Position numbers and translations under genes: made by a program. From positions 62,001 through 126,000 of the forward strand of contig CAVOXY010000024.1 in the NCBI GenBank assembly GCA_963700515.1: 64,000 nucleotides of DNA, written 5' to 3'. Within the stretch, counting starts at the first letter, position 1. Each line of letters opens with the position of its first letter. The DNA comes from JAJRVM01 sp963700515 (GTDB lineage: Bacteria; Planctomycetota; Planctomycetia; Pirellulales; Pirellulaceae). The notes beneath the pieces were generated by a model. The model was given only the letters and a program-made list of their open reading frames with translations. It had not been told where the DNA came from and searched no databases. Below are positions 8,860-18,652 of this stretch, piece by piece.

Positions 8860-10380
8860 TTACCGGAACATGCCGCCGGGCATGTGCGATTGCGATGGCA
8901 GGTCGCTGCCGTGAATCTGCGTATGGCAGGCTGTGCAGTCGGTGTAGTAAGCCGCCCGCAACTGTGGGTTAGCATCAATATTCACTCGGGCTCCGCCACC
9001 ATGGCCTAGATTGCGGTGACCCACATGGCATCGCATGCAGAGGAACTGAGTCGGTTGCTTGAGCAGGTTATTTGCGACGGTGCCGTGAGGCGAGTGGCAG
9101 ATACCGCAGTCCTCGGTCACCGGTGCGTGTTCGTACGCGAATGGACCTTGTTTTTCCGCATGGCACTTGTAGCACAGCAGATTCGGACCGTCTTGTCTTA
9201 GGCCGCCATCTTGCTGATTGTGGGGGTCATGGCAATCCGAGCAGACAAGCTTGCCCTCCTTGACCGGGTGATGTGAAGGCAGGGCAAATTCACTGTAGAT
9301 TTTGGCATGGCACTTGTAGCAGGCATCCGGTTCCTGCACCGACATCGCTCGCCGCTGAGTGCGGGCCACGTTGGTGTGCAGGAAGCTCACTCCCGTTGCT
9401 CGCGGGAACTCATCCACCGACGAGCTGGGATGCGGGTTATGGCAGTCGGTGCAAGCCACTCCGTACAGGTTGTGCGTGGAGGAATGCCAGGCCATGTTCG
9501 GCGCATCATTCTTATGGCACTGCAGGCACAGGTCCTTGCGTGACGACTCTCGGATCTTGTCGTGAGAATCATGGCACGTGGTGCAGTTCAGTCCGCTCTG
9601 GCCACAGATCTGGTGAGGACCGGCCACTGAGGCCGCTTCCTGAAGATCTCCATGGCACTTGAAGCACGTGCCGGGCGCGACGGCACCCAGATTGTTCGAT
9701 GTGCCTGCCAGGCTGGCGAGGCCCGCGGGCTGCTGGAAGCTGGCCAGCTGGATCGGCACGCCGCGCTGATCCACGGCTACCTCGCCGGGCTCCGTCGTCG
9801 CTGGCGTTCCGGGCGGGACATTGTAGTGAGCGTTATGGCAAGCCAGGCAGGAGAGCCCAGCGTGAGCATGTTTGGATGTTCGCCACTTGGCACCTGGCGC
9901 ACAGGCATTCTCCTCATGGCACTTCAAGCAGACTTCCGACGCCTGGGCCGGCTGCATCGTCTTGAAGTTCAGAATGAGGCCGGGCGTCTTGCCGCGGGCC
10001 TTCAGGTGTTCACTGGCCGGACCATGGCATGCCTCGCAAGCCTGTCCTTCCTGGTGAATACCGCGGTGAACGTTCTGTGCAAACGACTCCGTGTAGACCT
10101 TGTGGCAGTTCATGCATAGCTCGTCGTCGTTGACGAACTCCGCACCGGCCACGACGGGCACGGCGGCCTGAATCGCTGACAACGAGACCTGCCTGAATTT
10201 GTTGTTGGGCTTGGGCCACCCTGGCTCCATTTCCGTTTCCGTGCGGCGGGCTTCCGAGCGTGGCGAGCTGCAAGAAGCCAGCGTCAGGCAGAACAACGCT
10301 GTCAGGCAGAGTGGTGCCAGCAAGAAGACTGGGAAAGAAGACCGGGACGCACTAATCCGGTAGCGACTGAAATCGCGCAC
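8860..10380 (-). CDS. 14-heme MtrA/DmsE-like periplasmic c-type cytochrome (lipoprotein)
   Basis: Electron-transfer protein with 14 CxxCH heme-binding motifs, counted directly: CMNCH, CEACH, CLKCH, CLACH, CFKCH, CTTCH, CLQCH, CTDCH, CYKCH, CSDCH, CYKCH, CGICH, CMRCH, CTACH. A GTG start at 10380 with a strong AAGGAGG site gives about 506 residues; an ATG 57 bases upstream is possible. The N-terminus has a hydrophobic stretch ending in the lipobox LASC (Cys near residue 37), so the protein is probably a lipoprotein. The family of DmsE/MtrA/PioA decaheme cytochromes has ten hemes; four more here is unusual. Together with the downstream porin gene it forms a porin-cytochrome pair of the kind used for extracellular electron transfer. 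Confidence 0.85.
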   Translation of the reverse strand: MRDFSRYRISASRSSFPVFLLAPLCLTALFCLTLASCSSPRSEARRTETEMEPGWPKPNNKFRQVSLSAIQAAVPVVAGAEFVNDDELCMNCHKVYTESFAQNVHRGIHQEGQACEACHGPASEHLKARGKTPGLILNFKTMQPAQASEVCLKCHEENACAPGAKWRTSKHAHAGLSCLACHNAHYNVPPGTPATTEPGEVAVDQRGVPIQLASFQQPAGLASLAGTSNNLGAVAPGTCFKCHGDLQEAASVAGPHQICGQSGLNCTTCHDSHDKIRESSRKDLCLQCHKNDAPNMAWHSSTHNLYGVACTDCHNPHPSSSVDEFPRATGVSFLHTNVARTQRRAMSVQEPDACYKCHAKIYSEFALPSHHPVKEGKLVCSDCHDPHNQQDGGLRQDGPNLLCYKCHAEKQGPFAYEHAPVTEDCGICHSPHGTVANNLLKQPTQFLCMRCHVGHRNLGHGGGARVNIDANPQLRAAYYTDCTACHTQIHGSDLPSQSHMPGGMFR

Positions 10381-11196
10381 GAGGTCGCCTCCTTGCGTGA
10401 AGGACAGAATCCGTTCAGGGCGACGGGAGTGACGCACCGTTGTCGCCGCTGTGTGTGGCGGGGAGTTGCGGTTCCGACTTCGAGTCCTTTCCGTAGAACA
10501 AGCTCACTATCCAATCGTTGGACTGCGAGAGGGGGTATGCCGGACGCAACCCTGGTAATCTAGGAAGTTCATCGCCCGTTAATTCGTGGGTTCTTGATAT
10601 TTTTGTAACTTTCGCCCACATTTGTAACTATTTCACAGCCTCGAGATCGTGCGGAATTTCACGCAGGCCATGCCGCGTCTTGCGACAACTGCTCAGTGAC
10701 CGTTTCATCAACTGTGAGTGCGACACCCGTCAAGCCGTCCGGCAAGTAGATCGCCCAAGCGTCAGCGTCGTGATGGATTTGTGTCCTGATGACGACAGTA
10801 AATCGGGGGTGAGAGAGTCGGCAGCGAAAGTAGCGGACTTGGCCGATACGACGGACCAAGCCGACTGGAGCTTTCGCGAAGTCGCGCCGGCGATCCGGCC
10901 GCTCCAGCAGAGTTGGGAGCGGCCCAAGGAAGTTGATTTCCTACGTGCCGATGGTCACCTGAAACAACCTCCCGCCGGTCTCGGTGGACGCGATGCGAAT
11001 CGTGCAGGCTGCTGATCGCTCTTGCCGCGCGAGGCGATTGCGAATAGACTTTCCCCCCACCCGTGTGGCTGCAGCGCACCGTCGCCACCGGTCGCTGCGG
11101 CATCTTGCCGCAGTGAGGCAGCGCGTACCGCCGACACATCGATCCCCTTGCCGGTCGGCATTGTGGCGGCGAACCCCAAGTTGATTGAGGTGGACT
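10381..11196. other. divergent intergenic region
   Basis: About 800 bases between the minus-strand cytochrome/porin pair and the plus-strand resB-ccsA pair; it should hold promoters for both. An AT-rich stretch at 10591-10635 carries a direct repeat of tttgtaact at 10602-10610 and 10621-10629. A plus-strand open frame at 10518-11015 has a protein-like acidic part (residues about 85-130) but no recognisable family, start site or conserved motif, so I do not call it a gene. Confidence 0.5.
10602..10629. promoter_or_regulatory. direct repeat TTTGTAACT, candidate operator
   Basis: Two identical 9-mers 19 bases apart in the most AT-rich part of the divergent region, about 220 bases upstream of the 14-heme cytochrome start. 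Spacing of about two helical turns fits a dimeric regulator, but no known consensus was recognised. Confidence 0.3.
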
Positions 11197-13160
11197 GTGA
11201 ATCAGCCTGCGTTCAAATCACTGCCGACGACAATCCGCTGGTGGATGGGGCTGTCTCTGCGCGCCTTAGCATCGCCCAAGTGTTCGTTCGTATTGTTGAT
11301 CGCATTGGCGGCCGTGCTGGCGTGGGCCACGTTGCTGGAAGCAGTGCGGGGGCGCGATTACTGCCAGTGGTACGTTTACGACAGTCGCTGGTTCTTGGTG
11401 CTGCTAGGACTGTTGGGCGTGAATATTTTCGCGGCCATGTTGGTCCGTTTGTCTTGGAAGAGACGAAATTGGAAACGGGAGCAGATCGGCTCGCTCATCA
11501 CTCACGTTGGTCTCCTCGTGCTGTTGGCCGGCGCGGTTCAGACGTACTTTGGAGGAGTTCAAGGAGAGCTGGTTTTAGCTGAAGGAAAAGATGCCAACGA
11601 GTTTGTCGTGACATCGCACAGTGTCATCAAGATCGTACATGCTAATGGCGAGCAGAAAATCTCGACGGAGCTCTCCTTTGCTCCCGGCCCGGTTGACTGG
11701 CCGGAGGAGACACAACTGGATTTCGGCCAATCGTGTGGGTTGGGCGTTAAGATCGTCAAGTTCTATCGACACGCGGTTGAGCACAGCGCGTGGGTGGCAG
11801 ACGGGCAGGATTATCAGGGTCCGGCCCTGCAGTTGAGATTGGACAACGCACAGGGAGATGTGGTGGCGGAAGACTGGCTGGCGGGATCGGCATTTGGTGG
11901 TGAAGCGGTCATTGGGCCCACCGGATACCAGTTCTGGCCACTCCCGGTAGCAACGATGTTGGACGACTTCCTGCGGCCGCCGGTGGACGACCTGGGAACG
12001 ACCGGAGTGTTATCGATGCACTACGGCGGCCAGATGTACCGTACGCCCGTCGATGGCATGGTCGGCACCAAGTTTCCGATAGGCGATACCGGGATCGAAG
12101 TGGAGATCGTTGGATACTATCCGGATGCCCGGCCTTCTCCCCAGGGTGGTTTTTATTCCCGCAGCCAGCGCACCAGTAATCCGCTCTTGGAACTCAAGCT
12201 ACACCTGCCAGACGGTCAGTCGCTTTCTCAGTTGGCTTTCGCCAGACGACCGCTGTTGACCAACGACGGAGTCACGGGAAATGTCTGTCCCGTGCGTTTT
12301 TGGTATCACCACGCCGGTGTGCCGCCGACACCTGGAGCTGACTTCGTGCAAACACCCGATGGAAAGCTCTATTGCCGTACGACCATCAATGACCGACGAA
12401 GCGAAGCGGTGGAGATCCAGGTGGGGGATCGGCTCCCGTTGGGGAGTCAGTTCAGTCTGGCACTGCTACAGTATATTCCGCACGCGCGCAGGAAAATGGA
12501 TTCCGCCCCATTGAGACTCTGCGTCGCGCGGACTCCACTGACGAAGCAGCAGCCTTGTTGGAGGTTGACTACGACGGAATGTGTCAACAAGTCTGGATGA
12601 AGCGGAAGGACCCACAGTTCAGCTTCGCGTCGATTGCGACGCAACAGGGCCGGGCGATGCTCACTTTCGACTATCAGAGATGTCCCTTGGGTTACACCGT
12701 GAAACTCCAGAATTTCGTCCGCGACCCCAATTCCGGCCGTAATGCGCACGTCGCACTTGCTAGCGACGTCGAGTTAACAGGCGACGGTGGGACGGTCATC
12801 GGACAGCACACGGTCGCCATGAACCAGCCGTTGACCTGCGGTAAGTACACGTTGTACCAATCGAACAGCCACAATGCCGATCCAGACAAGGCAACATCCG
12901 TGTTAACGGTTAGCTGTGATCCCGGCCGGTTTCTCAAGTATGCCGGCAGTTGGATGATCGGCGGCGGGATGCTCCTGATGCTGCTCCAACGCAGCGGCCT
13001 GTTTCGCCGACTGCCGTGCCTGGCTCAACGACTTGGCACCGATGCTCACCATACCGACAGCCAGAATGTTGAAGCTTCTGGAGCTTCATCGTCCTCTGTC
13101 CCCAGTCCACTGGGACTGGAGCGGCATCGTAATTTGGATGTGGACAGATTGATTTCGTAA
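11197..13160 (+). CDS. resB: ResB/Ccs1-like cytochrome c biogenesis protein (one frame change)
   Basis: System II protein that with CcsA exports and attaches heme on the outer face of the membrane. The GTG at 11197 follows gaggtgg; a TTG at 11185 is an alternative. The N-terminal half has membrane segments around residues 25-45, 65-85 and 95-115 (SLITHVGLLVLLAGAVQTYFGG), then a long periplasmic part and a last segment (YAGSWMIGGGMLLMLLQ) near the C-terminus, the ResB layout. The frame changes near 12490: HARRKMDS in the first frame should read HARAQENGFRPIETLRRAD, consistent with one missing base. Total about 655 residues. The stop overlaps the ccsA start as TAATG at 13158-13162. Confidence 0.8.
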
Positions 13161-15020
13161 TGCAACGCGAGAGGTTTTCCATGCTCTCCACCCGCGCACG
13201 CCTGGCCCTTACCCTCTTGCTGCTGCTGGCTGCTGGCGTCACGTTCGTCCCAGTGGCCGCAGCACAAACGCTCGACTGGAACTCATGGCGACGCCTACCG
13301 GTGCGGGACGGCGGTCGGCAGAAGCCGTTCGAGACCTTGGTGCGGGAAAAGCTGCGCGCCGCATCGGGTCGCGTACAGATGGTGGAACCAGAAACGGGAA
13401 AGTGTCTGGATGCTTGCACGCTGTACCTGGGGATGCTGTTCGATTGGTATGGCTGGGATCGCGTGGGGCAACCGGCTGGGAGTAACGGGCGTGGTAGCCC
13501 GCAAATCCCGTACCCCGACAAGTGGGATCGAATGCCACTGTTGCGAGTCGATTTTCCTCCGCTGCGCAGCGCATTGGGTTTGAAGCCGGAGCAAAAACAC
13601 ATTTCTCCACTGGAACTCAGTCAGTCAAAGATTCGCCATCCTGACAATGGCGAAGACACACCGCTGTTGATCTGGACGGCCACACTTGCCTCGCGTGAGC
13701 AGCGGGAACTTATGCCACTGGAAGAGAAGGCACTTGATTTGGCAGGGAAATTCCGGGCTTACCAGGATTGGCGGGCCGGCCGACAACTGATGATCGTCCC
13801 CCAACCTGTGAAGGCCGATCCTAAGAGCACGGATCAAGCATGGTATTCACTGTCGGAGATAGTGGGAGGGAAATGGGACGACACGTCCGACGCGACCGGT
13901 GCCCTGCGCTCGCTGCAAATGCACTTCCGGGAGGCGAGAGCGAGCCTACTTGCATGGATCGGTGGCCGAGCTGAAGCAGGCATCAGCCGACATGCTACGG
14001 ACCGCCGCGCAAGTAGGTCCAGCCCGGGGCAGCTATCCCACCGCCGCGAAAATCAACTGGGAGATCGCCTGCAATCATTGGGTACCGTTTCGCTGCGCCT
14101 GGATTCTCATGTTGTGCGCGACGCTGAGCTTGCTGCTGGCCATCCGCACCACGAAGAAACCTTTCTACCGGGCCGGCTGTCTAGCGTTTGCCGCTGGGTT
14201 GCTGGCCGTCCTGGCGGGGTTTGGCATGCGCACCATCATCACGGGCAGTGTACCGGTCGGCAATATGTACGAGTCGGTCATTTTTGCGGCCGCGGGTGTC
14301 GCGCTGCTGGGATTCATCTGCGAACTCGTCTACCGCCAGAAATATGTCCTCACTGTGGCCGCGGCCATCACAACGGTTGTGCTGCTGTTGGCCGATAGCT
14401 TCCCGGGAGTATTGGATCCGAGTCTGCAATCGCTACCGCCGGAATTGCGGACCAATTTCTGGTTGGTCGCGCACGTGATCCCCATTACGCTCAGCTTCGC
14501 TGCCCTGGCACTGACCTGGGGGATGGGGAACGTCACGCTCGGCTACTTTCTGACCGAGTCGGACAATCAGCCGCTGGTCGAGACTCTGACTCAAATCACG
14601 CATCGATGCCTGTCGGCGGGTCTGCTGCTGTTGGTGGCTGGTACGATTCTTGGTGCCGTTTGGGCCGATCATACTTGGGGACGATTCTGGGGCTGGGACC
14701 CCAAGGAAGTCTGGGCCTTGATCACGCTGCTGGCGTACCTGGCGGTACTCCAGGCATGCGCCGCCGGTCGGCTGGCCCGCTTTGGCCTGGCCGTGTGCAG
14801 CGTCAGTTGTTTCGCCTTGGTGGTCATGGTTTGGTATGGCGTGAACTTCGTCCTCGGCGTGGGACTGCACCGTTACGGTTTTGGTGCGGGCGGGCAAGAG
14901 TTCGTGTTGCTGGCTCTGGCCGCGCAGTTTTCTTACGTCACGATTGCGACCGTACGTTACTACCGCTCTCGTGCCCGTGCGAAACGACGGCGGGAATATT
15001 TCAGTAATGTAGCACTTTAG
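13160..15020 (+). CDS. ccsA: CcsA-like cytochrome c synthase with an extra N-terminal domain (one frame change)
   Basis: Heme lyase partner of ResB. The N-terminal part has a signal-like hydrophobic stretch (LALTLLLLLAAGVTFVPVAAAQ) and about 250 soluble residues (SWRRLPVRDGGRQKPFETL...), a domain often fused to CcsA in planctomycetes. After a frame change near 13950 comes a classical CcsA domain of about 320 residues with eight membrane segments, the WWD signature WGRFWGWDPKEVWALITLL near the C-terminus and flanking His (NFWLVAHVIPITL). About 620 residues in total. An ATG at 13181 preceded by gagagg is an alternative start. Its gene overlaps resB by one base. Confidence 0.85.
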
Positions 15021-15050
15021 CCGTGTGCAGTGCACGGTGCCTTTGTTTTC
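15021..15050 (+). terminator. possible terminator of resB-ccsA
   Basis: Just after the ccsA stop, ccgtg and cacgg form a short stem (15021-15037) followed by tgcctttgttttc. The stem is weak, so the call is tentative. Confidence 0.3.
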
Positions 15051-15320
15051 ACCAGGTAAGGCGTGCCAGGAGGTAAACAGACCGGAATAGCGAATAGCGA
15101 ATGGTGAATGGTGAATGGTGAATGGTGGTGAATGGTGAATAAATAACGAGGGGAAGGTGGATGAGAAAGCCAATCATTGTGGCGTTCCACTGCGGTACAA
15201 GAAACAGAAAACGGGCGCATCACGAACCGTCCATTATTCACCATTCACCATTAATTATTGACTTGGGAGCCATGCACCGTGCATCCGATACTGTCAGCTC
15301 AGAAATCTTCCTCGGTTTCT
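15051..15320. repeat. dispersed hairpin repeat, copy 1, with GAATGGT heptad array
   Basis: About 270 bases, roughly 85-90% identical to 43179-43430. It opens with accaggtaaggcgtgcc, carries five to six units of gaatggt near 15104-15146, then a unique centre (gagaaagccaatcat and gcgttccactgcggt), then the complement ttcaccattcaccatta near 15236-15252, so the element folds into a long hairpin. It ends with a small palindrome (atgcaccgtgcat) and runs into the last codons of the rdgC-like gene. No open reading frame; a MITE-like element or structured RNA are both possible. Confidence 0.75.
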
Positions 15321-16512
15321 TGCTCTGTGGAAGATGTTCCCTTTCGCTTCGCGACGGGTGCCTTGAGCCAGCGGCGAAGCTGGCCAAGTGTGTGAGGCCA
15401 ACGCTTGCTGACGCGCAGATCGCAGAAGGCTTGGAACAACAAGACCACCGTTTCATTAAGCCCTCTCAGGCCATCAATGCGGTCTTCCACCGCGCCGCGT
15501 CCGTCGACCTTCTCCTCAAGACGGATCTTGGCACCGCTGACGGCGAAGGATTCAGCCTGCAGTGTGAGATCGTATTGCTCGCCCTGCCGCGCGAGAGTCA
15601 AGCCGGCTTTGCGCGGGAGTTTTCCCGACCGAATCGCCTGCATCGCTTCGGGCAAACTGGTCGGTCCTTCAGCGGTAATCGTTCCCTTGCCCGACTCACC
15701 CAGCGGACACTGCAAGCTCAGAGTGCGCGCGAACATGCCGACCACTTCGGTCCCATCGGGCAGTTCAATTCGGTCCGACTGTGTTTCCCAGTGCCACCAC
15801 AACCAGAGCAGGAACTCGTTGCCGAGGAAATCGTAGTTGTCCGCCTGACCACTCCACCATTGGATCGAAGCAACCGACGCCGTGCCGCGAAATCTTGCCG
15901 GTGTGACATCATTAAGTGCTCGGCGACGTCGCGCTTGGGCGGCCCACTCCAGGGCCAATTTCCCGGCTGTGAGCGGTTCCAACTCAAGTTCAAAGGCCTT
16001 TTTGAGCAACATGCGGCAGGCCTCGCTGGCGCTCGGGCTCGATCCGCCGAAGTAGACCTGTCCGAATCGTGCGTCCCACAAGATGGGAAACTGCTGCATC
16101 TTGACGAACTGGCCGTGCGGGCCGCCTCTTCGCAGCGTCCCTCGACCGCGTCCTTCGCCTCTTGACGCTCCGCTTTGGTAAGTCGTCGATCGGGCGATTC
16201 GGCCTTGAATACCGCTAGTTCCATTTGCAGCCAGGCCTTGCGCACGGCGGCCGGTATTTGATTGGTGTCGATCCGCATGGCGAAATGCAAAGCATCGTTC
16301 AGGATGTTCTTCGCCAGGTCGAAGTCGCGGTCGAACAGATGCTCGCCGGCCAGCAGACCCACTCGCGATTGCTCGGCCGTGAGTTTCTGCTTGGAACTGA
16401 TTGCGAATTTTTCCAGTGTCTCAACATGTTCCGGGCCGAAATGACGCAGTGGTGAATCGCTGGTACGGGTGCGAAAACACTCGTATCCTACGCTTCCTGA
16501 TAAAAATCCCAT
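15299..16512 (-). CDS. RdgC-like recombination-associated protein (one frame change)
   Basis: About 404 residues once a frame change near 16100-16130 is corrected. The start is MGFLSGSVGYECFR at 16512. The features that recall planctomycete RdgC-like proteins are DFDLAKNILNDALHFAMRIDTNQIP near residues 65-90, then FPILWDARFGQVYFGGSS, then FELELEPLTAGKLA. RdgC is a DNA-binding protein that modulates RecA. I recognise the family from memory of pattern only, so the call is moderate. The C-terminus is acidic (STEQETEEDF) and its codons overlap the dispersed repeat copy 1. Confidence 0.5.
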
Positions 16513-16600
16513 GCTTGCTCCTCGCTTCTTGGCATGCGCTCTGCCCTAGGACAACCGGCAGTCGCGTAGCCATAGAGGAGAACGGCAGGCTGGCTCGGTG

Positions 16601-17240
16601 TCAACCGGGTAGAAACTCACTCCGGAGGGACCTCCAGAGCCGGCAGCCAATGCGGGTGAACGTGGTCGGCTCAGGCACCAATTTCATTTGGCCCAGTCGA
16701 GACACTTCGACGAAGTAGATCGTGTCCTCAGCGTAACGCGTCCACTCGGGAAATCGGGCGGTGAGCGATTTTGGTACGAGTAGTGTCGACGGCCCCAGGG
16801 GAGATGTCCCCAGGAAAGAACGATTCCAAGGAATAGCGACGGCGCGGCGGAATTGCCGCAAGATCGCGGGTGTGGCAGTGCGTTCCGAACGTCTGGTAGT
16901 TCGTGTGCACGCAAGCCACCCCTGGTCCGACGACCGCCAACTGCTCTTCCAGTTTGCGTGGCAGCCACAAGTCGTCCGCATCGAGAAAGGCGATCCAGTC
17001 ACCCGTCGCCTCGCAAATCCCGCGATTCCGAGCCGCCGACTCGCCCCTGTTCGCCTGCGTAATGACCCGCACCGGAGGGCCATAGGACCGGGCGATGGCT
17101 GCCGATTCGTCCGTCGATCCGTCGTCAATCACCAGTACTTCGCAAGGAATATGCGATTGGCTCAGGACTGAATTGATGGTCTGCCGCAGAAAGGGAGCAG
17201 CATTGAAACAGGGAATGACGGTTGATACACGAGCCTTCAT
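16601..17240 (-). CDS. family 2 glycosyltransferase, short, one frame change
   Basis: Cytoplasmic GT-A fold sugar transferase using a nucleotide sugar. The start MKARVSTVIPCFNAAPFLRQT at 17240 is the usual GT2 opening; the motif VLVIDDGSTDES near residue 40, RNRG near 75 and the metal-binding FLDADDLWLP near 90 are all present. After a frame change near 16810 the protein continues as LLVPKSLTARFPEWTRYAEDTIYF and ends near residue 212. It is shorter than usual GT2 enzymes (250-350 residues), so it may be truncated at the C-terminus. No adjacent sugar genes. Confidence 0.75.
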
Positions 17241-17840
17241 CGGACATGTCCATGCGCGGAACTGGCGGGAACGCCCATCGTCCTGCAGGTGACGCGTTCC
17301 TGCATCCTCACCCCATCTGGTAAACAGTGACGCCAGAAAACAGTGACGCCAGAAAACAGTGACAGTCGGTTGCTTTCCTAGCCCCCTCAGCCTGCCGACG
17401 GTCCCCCTTATGTAGGGAGCTGCGCTGGAGATACGCATCGACCGGGAGTGCCCGTTTTCTCCAGAAAAATCGGAGTTGTTCCCGCATCTTCACATGCAGG
17501 CTGGGATATTTTGCGAGCTTTTCGCGGCCGAAATGTTCCGTGCACCGCGTCGTGACCGCACCACAAGAGCCAGGGGGGGCGGGAACGACAGGATCAAGGG
17601 TGGCGTTTTCCCGCTGGTCCCTTCATTGCGACGCTTCGTCTGGTGGCGTACAACCTATACGTCCAGGATGGCATCCTGACATGCGGTCGTTCGGGACGCC
17701 CGCATCGAACATGGTCAGCATGCATTGCACAGTCGCCAACAAACGGGCACCTCATCAAACAGGCGTCTGGTGTTGTCAGTGCACGGCCCGCATGAAAACA
17801 GCGAGAGTTTGTCAACCAGAATCGAAAGGAACCAGTCACC
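17241..17840. other. gene-free stretch with a short tandem repeat
   Basis: No gene seen. Near 17321-17367 the 16-base unit cagaaaacagtgacgc occurs about three times in tandem (the first and last copies imperfect). The rest has no recognisable signal. Confidence 0.5.
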
Positions 17841-18431
17841 GTGTCTCGTGCAACATGTTGTTTTGTGATTTCCGTGTCAATCGTCATCGTTGCGGCAGTG
17901 AGCACCGAGTCTCTTCGGGCCGCGGAACCGGTTTCGCTGTTCGACGGCAAGACGCTCGAAGGCTGGGATGTGCTCACCTGCCAAGCGGTGGTGAAAGACA
18001 AGGCCATTTTGTTGGAAGCCGGCAACGGACTGGTGCAGGCCAAAAAGCGTTATCGTGATTTCGTGTTAGAGTACGAATGGAAAGCGTTGAAGTCCGACCA
18101 ATGGGATTCGGGGGTCTATTTTCGCTACACGGAAGTCCCGCAGGGGAGTCCCTGGCCGACACAGTATCAGGTAAACCTGCGCAAAGGCATGGAGGGCGAG
18201 CTGGCTGGACTGGCCGGCGGCAAGAACGAGGTGCCTACGAAACCGGGTGACTGGAATCACTTTGAATTAACCGTCAAGGGAACCGTCGCCTCGCTGAAAG
18301 TCAACGGCAAGACGGCCTGGAAAGTGGACGGTATTGAGATCTCCGACGGTTTCATTGCGCTGCAGGCGGAGATTCCCGGCGGCGGTCAATTCCTGTTCCG
18401 TAACATCCGCATCACGGAGCTTGACTACTGA
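17841..18431 (+). CDS. secreted DUF1080 (3-keto-disaccharide hydrolase fold) protein
   Basis: A 196-residue exported protein, GTG start, with a signal peptide (CCFVISVSIVIVAAVSTESLRAAE). The single domain shows the DUF1080 landmarks: FDGKTLEGWD near residue 34, WDSGVYFR near 88, WNHFELTVKG near 135 and the closing GGQFLFRNIRITEL. This family is a concanavalin-like beta-sandwich found in large numbers in planctomycetes and linked to sugar breakdown. Here it stands alone, with its 3' end overlapping the convergent small gene at 18425. Confidence 0.85.
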   Translation: MSRATCCFVISVSIVIVAAVSTESLRAAEPVSLFDGKTLEGWDVLTCQAVVKDKAILLEAGNGLVQAKKRYRDFVLEYEWKALKSDQWDSGVYFRYTEVPQGSPWPTQYQVNLRKGMEGELAGLAGGKNEVPTKPGDWNHFELTVKGTVASLKVNGKTAWKVDGIEISDGFIALQAEIPGGGQFLFRNIRITELDY

Positions 18432-18607
18432 CGTTGCTCTTTATCGCGGGCCGCCTGACGTTTCGCTTCCAGACGCTCTTGCCAGGGCGTGGCAAAGACC
18501 GAAGCTTGGTGCAGCACGCATCCTGGGCGTCCCGGCACGCAGATGTCGTGCAGACGCGAGCAGAAGTCCGCGTGCAGATCGAAATGAGGGCAGGAAAACG
18601 AACTCAT
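18425..18607 (-). CDS. small Cys-rich protein at the end of the act operon
   Basis: A 60-residue protein, MSSFSCPHFDLHADFC..., with four Cys in the first half (SCPHFDL, DFCSRL, DICVPGRPGCVL, five Cys if the last is counted) and a charged helical tail (WQERLEAKRQAARDKEQRQ). A ribosome-binding site (gaggga) precedes the ATG, and the gene follows actF by 45 bases on the same strand. Spacing of the Cys suggests a metal or Fe-S site. Function unknown; short length limits confidence. Confidence 0.6.
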   Translation of the reverse strand: MSSFSCPHFDLHADFCSRLHDICVPGRPGCVLHQASVFATPWQERLEAKRQAARDKEQRQ

Positions 18608-18652
18608 GACTAACTCCCTCGGTGCGAGGTGATGCGCCCTGGGATGCAGGAA

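Noticed and set aside
10518..11015. 165-residue plus-strand open frame in the divergent region
   Set aside because: Part of it looks protein-like, but no start signal, family or continuation was found; kept as intergenic.
15051..15320. retron-type noncoding RNA
   Set aside because: The long inverted arms are suggestive, but there is no reverse transcriptase gene near either copy.
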